22,511 bases of DNA from a virus. A model generated the notes under the pieces. That model was not told the DNA's origin. It saw nothing but the letters and a program-made list of their open reading frames with translations, and did no database searches. The stretch lies in IMG/VR virus record IMGVR_UViG_3300031841_003548, positions 1 through 22,511 of that record; one strand, given 5' to 3'. Both the position numbers and the translations under genes were made by a program. This document shows, piece after piece, positions 12,327-18,208 of this stretch. Positions within the stretch are counted from its first letter, which is position 1, and every line of letters starts with the position of its first letter.

Positions 12327-14689
12327 TGAGCATATTTGTTAACTCAACTACAGATACAGAAAAAACTAAACAATATTTTGGTAACTATCTCGGTATAGTT
12401 GTACAAAATAATGACCCTGATAAAGCTGGTAAAATTAAAGTTTGGGTACCAGAGATTTCTCCTACGATTTATGATAATTGGGATAACAAAGACACCTCTA
12501 AGAGCTTTAAGTTTATCGGTAAGAATTTAGATAGTGACCTTACTGATATTATAGAAGATTTAAAAAAGGTTCTCCCGTGGGCTGAGTGTGCTTCTCCTAT
12601 TATAGGTAGTGCAGCACCTGGTAGATATAATGCTTGGGAACAAAAAGGTACAATATCAGATTCAAATAGATTAGATACTTCCTACCCTGAAGACATACAA
12701 AGTAAATATAATCTTAATAGCGATGGTATTGGAGAGAAACCAGCTCGTAAATATGAAGTTCATCAATTAAAAGTCTCAGATGCATTTGCTGATAAAGATA
12801 AAATTAAGTTTAACAATGTAAACAAGTATTCTTATAGCTATGTACCTGAGTCTTATTCTAATAGTGCTAAAGGTAGCTTTAGTATTCCTAATGTAGGTTC
12901 TTATGTATGGGTATTCTGTGTCGGTGGAGATCCAAATGCGTTAGTTTACTTTGCTACTACACATGGTCAAGCTGAATGGCAATCAATTTATAAAAACTTT
13001 AATGAAGAAGGTCAAGACTATCCTGGTTCATATGAGAATACATCTAAAGATTTAGATCCTAATTATAATCACAATACAGAGACATATAGAAACAAATATG
13101 TTATAAACCAAAAGGGTGGTACTATAGAGATAGTTAGTACTGACAATAGAGAGAAATTAAAGTTTACACATTACTCAGGTTCATTTAAAGAGTTTAATAA
13201 TGAGGTTAATATTGAACTTGCTACTAATAACAATCAAAAGTTAGTACAAGGAGATGAGTTCTTTACTATCAAAGGTATGAAGAATGATTACGTTGGTAGA
13301 GACTTTGATCAAATTATCAACGGAGATTATTATAAGAAGATTGGTAACCTTAACTCTGAAGTACAAAGTGGTTGGAGAGACTTAATGGAGACAATTGCTG
13401 ATGCAAAGCAATTATTTGAAATTCAGAGAGCTGAATCAATTACAGACAGTAACGACTTTATTAAAAAGACTAGCGCTGCTCAAGCTCGTGCTGGAGAGTT
13501 TGGTCCTTGTCCGTTATGTAAAGAGCCTACTACAAGAGATCAATTATGGGATAATAGTTATGCCTTTACTTCTGTTACTCCTAATTTTGAATATAAGGAG
13601 GGTGTCAATGTGTTTAATCACTCTACTAAAGTTACATCTACTAACTCTGATACTATTAGTAAGATAATATTACCAAGTACAACGACAAACTTTTTAGGTT
13701 CTGGTGCGTGTCCTGTATGTGGTGGTACAGGAGATAGCCCTTCTAGTTATAACGGTACGTGGGAAACCCAAGATAAAGATACTCTTATTGTAGATAACTT
13801 TAGACTTAAAGTAAGAGAGTTACTTGATTTAGAGAAGCAGTTTGGTTTAGGTGGTAGTGAGATAGTTAATATAACTAAGCACAAAATAGAAAATATAGGA
13901 TTAATATATAATGATTTTCCTTCTACTCGCATTGATGAGGTTGGTAAAATCGATAATCATGAAGTTAAAGTATTTGCTAAAGGGGTAGCTGTTACTAAAA
14001 AAGAATCTGCTCTTATTGAATATGTACATGTTGACGATTTTCCAGGGGGTGACTTAACACAGAACATTAGTAACAAATGGAATGTGTTAGTTGGTAGTGG
14101 AGGAGTTAGTCTTAAATCTACAGGTGGTGTAGATATTGGAGGTACTATTACAAACATTGCTGGTCAACAGATTAATGTCGCTTCTGAATATGAGACTAAT
14201 ATCTCCTCTAAGAGAGTTACTATTGCAGCTGAAATGCTTACTCTAAGAAATAAAAACAATAGACAAGTTCTTGTTGATGGTAACTTAGGAGTAAATCAAA
14301 ATATAGTTGTAGGTGGTAGTATGCATGTAGAAGGAGAGTTGAGTGTACATCACATTACTGCTCCTGTTGAAATTCAAGAAACTGAGCCTGTAATAGTATA
14401 TTCTGAATTAGTTACTGGTAAACAATTTAAGTTAAAACTTGTCTCAGGTACTGGGGATAATTGGAATCAAGGAGAAACTGGTTTAGTAGAAGTTGTGGCA
14501 TATGAGGATACTAATATTATTAAAGCTCACGCGCATACCCATCCATTCAAGAATGTACCTCTTAAGTTAATGAAAGACAAAGATGAAGTACGTAAGGTAG
14601 GGGCTAAACAAACAGACTTACAAGGTCGTTCATCTGCAATCCCGGTCATACATGAAAAGAAAACCGGTGAGACAGGTCCCACCGGTTAA
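12326..14689 (+). CDS. 5: gp5-like baseplate hub / cell-puncturing spike protein
   Basis: A 787-residue VgrG/gp5-like spike subunit at the centre of the baseplate. An OB-fold domain opens with YFGNYLGIVVQNNDPDKAGK (about residues 17-36) and KVWVPEI, and is completed by SIPNVGSYVWVFCVGGDPNA near 187-206. A C-terminal beta-prism with repeats such as GGVDIGGTITNIAG, GQQINVASE and LVDGNLGVNQNIVVGG covers roughly 585-680. The T4 lysozyme domain is not present: no recognisable glycosidase motif lies between them. Instead the middle carries CPLC (395-398) and CPVCGGTG (462-469), which look like a four-cysteine zinc site of DnaJ type. Near the end HAHTHPF (735-741) could bind metal. The gene begins on a TAATG overlap with the preceding ORF. 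Confidence 0.82.
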   Translation: MSIFVNSTTDTEKTKQYFGNYLGIVVQNNDPDKAGKIKVWVPEISPTIYDNWDNKDTSKSFKFIGKNLDSDLTDIIEDLKKVLPWAECASPIIGSAAPGRYNAWEQKGTISDSNRLDTSYPEDIQSKYNLNSDGIGEKPARKYEVHQLKVSDAFADKDKIKFNNVNKYSYSYVPESYSNSAKGSFSIPNVGSYVWVFCVGGDPNALVYFATTHGQAEWQSIYKNFNEEGQDYPGSYENTSKDLDPNYNHNTETYRNKYVINQKGGTIEIVSTDNREKLKFTHYSGSFKEFNNEVNIELATNNNQKLVQGDEFFTIKGMKNDYVGRDFDQIINGDYYKKIGNLNSEVQSGWRDLMETIADAKQLFEIQRAESITDSNDFIKKTSAAQARAGEFGPCPLCKEPTTRDQLWDNSYAFTSVTPNFEYKEGVNVFNHSTKVTSTNSDTISKIILPSTTTNFLGSGACPVCGGTGDSPSSYNGTWETQDKDTLIVDNFRLKVRELLDLEKQFGLGGSEIVNITKHKIENIGLIYNDFPSTRIDEVGKIDNHEVKVFAKGVAVTKKESALIEYVHVDDFPGGDLTQNISNKWNVLVGSGGVSLKSTGGVDIGGTITNIAGQQINVASEYETNISSKRVTIAAEMLTLRNKNNRQVLVDGNLGVNQNIVVGGSMHVEGELSVHHITAPVEIQETEPVIVYSELVTGKQFKLKLVSGTGDNWNQGETGLVEVVAYEDTNIIKAHAHTHPFKNVPLKLMKDKDEVRKVGAKQTDLQGRSSAIPVIHEKKTGETGPTG
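14662..14687 (-). terminator. Possible intrinsic terminator for hsp20, inside the gp5 3' end
   Basis: AACCGGTG and CACCGGTT form a perfect eight-base stem with a ten-base loop overlapping the last codons and stop of the gp5-like gene. On the minus strand the stem is followed by TTCTTTTC, giving a moderate U tract, 24 bases beyond the hsp20 stop. On the plus strand no T run follows. Confidence 0.5.
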
Positions 14690-14710
14690 CTAAAATTAAT
14701 GTAAGTAGTT

Positions 14711-15133
14711 TTAAGCTACCTTAACATCAATTACTTTAGCTTCTTTACGAGCTTTCCGAGGAATAGTGATACTAAGTACCCCTTCTGAGATAGTAGCATC
14801 AAGCTCCGCACAATTCATCTCATTACTAGGATGAAATGAGCGTGTATATGTTTCTTCTTTCGAACCAGTCTTTGTAGTGATAGTTCGTTTAGCTTCCACA
14901 TAAACGTTATTAGATTCCTCAGAGTAAGTAACCTTGAGGTTTTCTTTCTTCACACCTGGAAGATCAATTTCAATGCGAGCACCATCTTCACTTTCGTTGA
15001 AACGAATATTATCGTTAGAGAATGAAGCTGGAGTAGCAAAGTTGTCTCCAAATGCAGTGTTGAATAAGTCAACGACTGGGCTGACTGACCCCGCCCGAGG
15101 GTTTGTTGTTAAGTAATTAAATAAGTTAGACAT
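14711..15133 (-). CDS. hsp20: Hsp20-family small heat shock protein
   Basis: A 140-residue alpha-crystallin-domain chaperone that holds unfolding proteins and is frequent in T4-like cyanophages and other marine relatives. A short N-terminal arm (to about residue 42) is followed by the crystallin domain: ESEDGARIEIDLPGVKKENL (residues 47-66), VYVEAKRT strand, RSFHPSNEMNCAELDATISE and the hallmark A-x4-GVL as Ala113 to GVL at 118-120 within EGVLSITIPRK. The C-terminal VIDV (134-137) is the I/V-x-I/V tail motif that links dimers into larger assemblies. Length is usual for the family. It is transcribed opposite to the flanking fibre and spike genes from its own perfect late promoter, so it would be made with virion proteins and may assist their folding. 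Confidence 0.95.
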   Translation of the reverse strand: MSNLFNYLTTNPRAGSVSPVVDLFNTAFGDNFATPASFSNDNIRFNESEDGARIEIDLPGVKKENLKVTYSEESNNVYVEAKRTITTKTGSKEETYTRSFHPSNEMNCAELDATISEGVLSITIPRKARKEAKVIDVKVA

Positions 15134-15141
15134 AACGTAAG

Positions 15142-15149
15142 TATTTATA
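15142..15149 (-). promoter_or_regulatory. T4-late promoter, perfect TATAAATA, for hsp20
   Basis: The minus strand reads TATAAATA from 15149 to 15142, with eight bases before the ATG at 15133. T4 geometry puts +1 at about 15136, leaving a three-base leader. The surrounding bases differ from the TAAATAATT form used elsewhere in the window. Confidence 0.7.
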
Positions 15150-15173
15150 CGCTATTCCACAGAAAGTGCAACG

Positions 15174-15410
15174 TTAAAGTATTCTTTCGGTCTTTTTTCC
15201 TGTTTTTACATTGAGAATAGTGAGTTTCTTATATGTACCAATCTGGAGAGTTAACGTTACTGTATCTCCGGACATAACAGGTTGGGAAACTATCTTGCCT
15301 GGAAGTCTATATAATTTAAACACATTAGCTTTCACAGTGTCTCTAACTTCTAACTTTACTGAGCTTCCTTGTTCAGTAGCGACTGCGTAATATGTTTCGT
15401 TTTTGTTCAT
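15174..15410 (-). CDS. Small beta-rich protein of unknown function
   Basis: A 78-residue basic protein that I do not recognise. It reads as alternating short strands (TYYAVATEQGSSVKLEVRDT, then VFKLYRLPGKIV, DTVTLTLQIGTYKKLTILNV) with no cysteines, no signal peptide and no membrane helix; a small beta-barrel or sandwich is likely. It has its own late-type box three bases ahead of the ATG and lies 40 bases before the hsp20 gene on the same strand. It is divergent from the fibre gene, with only 54 bases between the starts. A real gene is supported by the promoter placement and the compact packing. A virion or capsid-decoration role would suit late expression, but nothing in the sequence demonstrates it. 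Confidence 0.6.
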   Translation of the reverse strand: MNKNETYYAVATEQGSSVKLEVRDTVKANVFKLYRLPGKIVSQPVMSGDTVTLTLQIGTYKKLTILNVKTGKKTERIL

Positions 15411-15413
15411 TAT

Positions 15414-15422
15414 AATTATTTA
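15414..15422 (-). promoter_or_regulatory. Late-type box TAAATAATT for the 78-residue gene
   Basis: The minus strand reads TAAATAATT from 15422 to 15414, three bases ahead of the ATG at 15410. The core ends at 15417, giving a predicted +1 at 15411. The layout (TAAATAATTATAATG) is identical base for base to that of the 55-residue gene at 18138. Confidence 0.55.
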
Positions 15423-15451
15423 ATAAACCTGGTATTAATGTGATTGTTATA

Positions 15452-15461
15452 TTAAATATTT
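15452..15461 (+). promoter_or_regulatory. Late-type box before the fibre-like gene
   Basis: TTAAATATTT ends three bases before the ATG at 15465; the TAAATA core ends at 15458 and the predicted +1 is 15464. It lies back to back with the box serving the opposite gene. Confidence 0.45.
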
Positions 15462-15464
15462 TAT

Positions 15465-16502
15465 ATGGCAGAGGTAAAAAAGGCTAGATTATTTTTACGT
15501 AGAGGAACCGATGTTGACAGACAAGATACGGTTTTGTGTCAAGGTGAACTCGGTTATTCTACTGATGCTTTTAGAGTTTTTGTTGGAGATGGTTCGACCG
15601 AGGGTGGTAAAACACTAGGGTTGATGGCGTTTGTGAGCGCTGGTGCAAACTTTCAGACTAATCTTACAGTTGCTTCTGGATCAGGATTAGCGCATTTCGG
15701 AGACCTAGCTATATTTCCATCATCTAACTATACTGCTGCTGACGGTACTGCAAGAGTGATTGATACCTCACATGCCACAACAGTAATGATACTTACTGGT
15801 ACTAACCCTGCTACATCAAGTCACTGGGTTAATGTTAATAACAATATTCCATTTGGTAATATTTCAGTTTCAGCTGATGATATTTCTGGTAACTATGTAT
15901 CCGGTGGTATTATATCTGCTCCTATTACTTTATCTGGTGGCCCTATTACCCTAGGTGGGGACGATACTAATGAAACATTAGTATTATCTGGAGTAGGATT
16001 GAAGGCAGAAGGCGGGGTAGGTGTACCTACAGGTAAGATTTACCCGCTCGGTATCACTGGTACTGGTGCTGTAACTGCTTTAACCGGTGTTGATAGTTTT
16101 ACCAATAGATCTATTGAGCATAGAACATATTATATCTATACCATGAGACAAACTGGAGTAGATATTTCAAACGCTCTTAATACACACTATGATTCAAATA
16201 CTTTTACCGCGGGTGGTACTACTCCGACATTAAATTTTATGGGGGATTTTTTATCAAATAAATGGCCAACGTCAAAGATAGGAGACACAGTTCAATTACT
16301 GTGGGCAGGGTCTGGTTCGGCTCGGAAAATTAAAAGTTACTTACCCATTTTTATAACTGATTGGTTAGTAGTTAATCTTCAAAGAACTGGAACTAACGCT
16401 AATCAGTGGACTATAATGGATTGGGTCATGACTTCTAGTAGTAGGTCTTACACTACTCGATCGGTGCACAATACAATTGTTGCAGGAAGTGAATCAAACT
16501 AA
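15465..16502 (+). CDS. Tail-fibre-like structural protein
   Basis: A 345-residue protein whose N-terminus carries the module seen on many phage fibre and receptor-binding proteins: LFLRRGTDVDRQDTVLCQGE (residues 9-28) then LGYSTDAFRVFVGDGST with the GDG(S/T)xGG turn. The middle (about 60-210) is rich in Gly, Thr and Ser with short strands (APITLSGGPITLGG and ALTGVDSFTNRSIEHRTYYI), fitting a beta-helical or trimeric shaft. The C-terminal third has KIGDTVQLLWAGSGSARKIK then WLVVNLQRTGTNANQWTIMD, probably a globular tip. It is late-expressed and followed 22 bases on by the oxygenase gene. Receptor binding is inferred; it may equally be a short-tail-fibre or baseplate-whisker component. Confidence 0.65.
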   Translation: MAEVKKARLFLRRGTDVDRQDTVLCQGELGYSTDAFRVFVGDGSTEGGKTLGLMAFVSAGANFQTNLTVASGSGLAHFGDLAIFPSSNYTAADGTARVIDTSHATTVMILTGTNPATSSHWVNVNNNIPFGNISVSADDISGNYVSGGIISAPITLSGGPITLGGDDTNETLVLSGVGLKAEGGVGVPTGKIYPLGITGTGAVTALTGVDSFTNRSIEHRTYYIYTMRQTGVDISNALNTHYDSNTFTAGGTTPTLNFMGDFLSNKWPTSKIGDTVQLLWAGSGSARKIKSYLPIFITDWLVVNLQRTGTNANQWTIMDWVMTSSSRSYTTRSVHNTIVAGSESN

Positions 16503-16524
16503 GTGATAGTCGCTAATTAGGTTA

Positions 16525-16980
16525 ATGTTACCGGTTGAACAGAATAAGATAAAAAACTCAGCAGAAATTATTTCATATGTTGAGAAAAATAATTTCCGAT
16601 GGGTAGATAGAGACTTAGAAACTAAAATAGGTTACTCGCGTTTTCAAACTCTGTACGGAGATGACATGGATCAGTCTTTAAAAGATTTAATCTTTCAAAA
16701 TTTAAATAAAGAATTAAAAATTATTAATAAATTTGTTCAGATACAAAAATATAACCCCGGTGATTATATTTTACCTCATAAAGATCACGTACAATTAATT
16801 ACAAAACTCCATTTATTTACTCTGACTACTTCTAAAGTAGATGGTCTAACGTGTGAGTATAAAGATAAATTTTATAAAATACCAGATATTGCTGGTCAAT
16901 ATATAGATTTTCCAATGTTTAGCTGGCATTGGGTTAATCCTGTACAAGATAAGCGGTATAGTTTAGTTATTGGAGAGTAG
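16525..16980 (+). CDS. Small 2OG-Fe(II) oxygenase
   Basis: A 151-residue double-stranded beta-helix oxygenase predicted to oxidise an unknown substrate using iron and 2-oxoglutarate. The metal triad is complete: His85-x-Asp87 in LPHKDHV and His135 in MFSWHWVNPV, with Arg144 in KRYSLVIG as the likely 2-oxoglutarate anchor. YNPGDYILPHKD is a typical strand leading into the first ligands. Such compact oxygenases are common in marine T4-like phages, usually near fibre or structural genes, where hydroxylation of a virion protein has been suggested; the substrate is not known. The leader has only a weak TTAGG-like element and no late box, so it is likely translated from the fibre transcript. It is not an obvious DNA-base dioxygenase (no extra TET/JBP elements). 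Confidence 0.85.
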   Translation: MLPVEQNKIKNSAEIISYVEKNNFRWVDRDLETKIGYSRFQTLYGDDMDQSLKDLIFQNLNKELKIINKFVQIQKYNPGDYILPHKDHVQLITKLHLFTLTTSKVDGLTCEYKDKFYKIPDIAGQYIDFPMFSWHWVNPVQDKRYSLVIGE

Positions 16981-16981
16981 C

Positions 16982-16992
16982 TATAAATAATT
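16982..16992 (+). promoter_or_regulatory. T4-late promoter, perfect TATAAATA
   Basis: TATAAATA at 16982-16989, continuing ATT, begins two bases after the oxygenase stop and ends two bases before the ATG at 16995. The predicted transcription start is 16995, exactly the first base of the start codon: the clearest case of a predicted leaderless late mRNA in the window. Confidence 0.65.
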
Positions 16993-16994
16993 TT

Positions 16995-17486
16995 ATGCAT
17001 GCTTTTTTTAAAAAAAGAGACAAAGCTTTTGTAGGTTATTGTGATGACGCCCCTGCGAGTCTCGAGGATGATACATATTTATATAAAGATGTAAAAGATA
17101 CTGACCCTATGTCATTTAAATGGGTCGGAGATTACGATACAGGTAAATTAGTTTCTATCTATTCAAAGGATGTGAAATTAGCTGATTATAGTGATACCTA
17201 TCATGTTTATGAATCTGATATTAAAAAAGAAACAGAAGATCGTATAATTAATACTCACAATTTACCAATACATAAACAGATTAATATAATGTTTGACCAA
17301 ATTAATATTATTTGCGATAAATTAAAAGTTAAAAAATCTAAAGAGTTTTCTAATGCGTCTGAAATTATATCTGCCGAGTTAAAAAACATGAAGAAACAAA
17401 TTAAATTTAATAAAGACAATCCTGATAAATTTAAATTTATAGAAACTAAAAAGTATAATGAGTTTATGACGGACCAGTTTGTTTAA
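16995..17486 (+). CDS. Unknown protein, possible fibre-associated factor
   Basis: A 163-residue Lys/Asp-rich soluble protein without recognised domain. The first half has aromatic, strand-like segments (HAFFKKRDKAFVGYCDDA, MSFKWVGDYDTGKL). The second half is helical: TEDRIINTHNLPIHKQINIM, then FDQINIICDKLKV and AELKNMKKQIKF. The I-x-x-x-[YH]-P-[IL]-x-KQ-x-N pattern is reminiscent of small proteins encoded behind fibre genes and of some fibre-assembly chaperones, but this is too weak to name it. It has its own perfect late promoter. Its stop overlaps the stop of the convergent phosphoribosyltransferase gene by four bases (TTAA shared by both). Confidence 0.55.
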   Translation: MHAFFKKRDKAFVGYCDDAPASLEDDTYLYKDVKDTDPMSFKWVGDYDTGKLVSIYSKDVKLADYSDTYHVYESDIKKETEDRIINTHNLPIHKQINIMFDQINIICDKLKVKKSKEFSNASEIISAELKNMKKQIKFNKDNPDKFKFIETKKYNEFMTDQFV

Positions 17487-17974
17487 ATATTTTCCCACGG
17501 AAAAACGATCCACTCATCATTGTTAAAATTTCTTACTGTATAATTAGGGGTAAATGTAGATTTAGGTTTATAGTATAGTGTTGAATAAACCCATTTATTT
17601 TGTTCTGGTTTTTCCCATGTGACTATAGTATCTATTTGCTTCACTTTGCGGAGAGTCATTCCAGTATCAGCTAAGTCATCTACTACAAGTATTTTTTCTT
17701 CGTCTCTTAAAGTTCCAAAATCTGGAAATGTAATTAGTCTTACTACATCGGTTTCAGAGTGTACCCCATCTCTAGGTTTATCATTTACATACGACTTTAA
17801 ATTCGCAGAAAGTAATTTATCGACTTCAAGGTGTTTAGCTAATAATGTAGCAGGAATCATACCACCGTTCGCAATACCAATAATACAGGTAATGTTTTCT
17901 TTTGATAAGCTATCTGCTAAAGTTTTGCAGTCTTGTTTTATATCTTCCCAAGTTAAAAAAGTCTTTTTACTCAT
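17483..17974 (-). CDS. Phosphoribosyltransferase, purine (XGPRT-like) type
   Basis: A 163-residue type I PRTase. The PRPP-binding signature ILVVDDLADTGMTL is at residues 95-108 with the usual two adjacent acids, and IGIANGGMIPATLLAKHL (33-50) carries the pyrophosphate loop with the non-proline peptide turn. The C-terminal hood has WVYSTLYYKPKS and DEWIVFPWE, which resembles xanthine-guanine and hypoxanthine PRTases, so attachment of a purine base to PRPP is likely. Exact base specificity cannot be read. The start at 17974 overlaps the stop of the small upstream gene as ATGA. Converting guanine or an analogue to a nucleotide could serve purine salvage in the infected cell, or influence the free guanine/preQ pool used by the modification operon; the latter is speculative. 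Confidence 0.85.
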   Translation of the reverse strand: MSKKTFLTWEDIKQDCKTLADSLSKENITCIIGIANGGMIPATLLAKHLEVDKLLSANLKSYVNDKPRDGVHSETDVVRLITFPDFGTLRDEEKILVVDDLADTGMTLRKVKQIDTIVTWEKPEQNKWVYSTLYYKPKSTFTPNYTVRNFNNDEWIVFPWENI

Positions 17975-18138
17975 ATATCGACAATCATCTCTTTACCAAT
18001 ATATTTTACGAGTTCTTTTAATTTTGCAAGCACCTTTATTCTTTCAGCTTCAGACATGGTTTTCGACTCCTTATATATTTGTAATATAAGATCCGGAGTT
18101 ATTTTATGTCTTGATTGTTTTTTTACCCCTCTTGGCAT
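17971..18138 (-). CDS. Small basic helical protein, coupled to the PRTase
   Basis: A 55-residue gene I read directly. It opens MPRGVKKQSRHKITPDLILQ, continues IYKESKTMSEAERIKVLAKL, and ends KELVKYIGKEMIVDI then TGA. A late-type TAAATAATT box lies three bases before its ATG, and its stop overlaps the PRTase start (ATGA), so the two form a two-gene operon. An internal in-frame ATG preceded by AAGGAGTCG (18081-18073) at residue 28 has the best Shine-Dalgarno sequence of this region, so a shorter 28-residue product from the same frame is also possible. The basic N-terminus followed by two amphipathic helices could bind nucleic acid or a partner, but no family is recognised. Confidence 0.65.
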   Translation of the reverse strand: MPRGVKKQSRHKITPDLILQIYKESKTMSEAERIKVLAKLKELVKYIGKEMIVDI

Positions 18139-18141
18139 TAT

Positions 18142-18150
18142 AATTATTTA
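18142..18150 (-). promoter_or_regulatory. Late-type box TAAATAATT for the 55-residue gene and PRTase
   Basis: The minus strand reads TAAATAATT from 18150 to 18142, three bases before the ATG at 18138. The predicted +1 is 18139. It is the only visible promoter for the two-gene operon. Confidence 0.55.
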
Positions 18151-18194
18151 CACTTCTTCTTTTAACTTCAATCTGTTAAATTGGGGTTTATTTG

Positions 18195-18204
18195 TTAAAT
18201 AATT
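18195..18204 (+). promoter_or_regulatory. Late-type box before the giant adhesin
   Basis: TTAAATAATT ends four bases before the ATG at 18209; the core ends at 18201, giving +1 near 18207 and a two-base leader. It faces away from the divergent box at 18142-18150 across 44 bases. Confidence 0.55.
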
Positions 18205-18208
18205 AATA

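Noticed and set aside
13395-14157. Plus- and minus-strand open frames inside the gp5-like gene
   Set aside because: Leucine/isoleucine-rich frame shadows of a clear gene, without start signals.
16525-16980. 2OG-Fe(II) oxygenase as part of the DNA-modification system (TET/JBP-like)
   Set aside because: Too small, lacks TET/JBP features, lies with the fibre genes far from the operon and has a protein-hydroxylase-like setting.
17619-18089. 156-residue plus-strand frame opposite the PRTase
   Set aside because: Antisense to the clear PRTase and the 55-residue gene; composition is a shadow.
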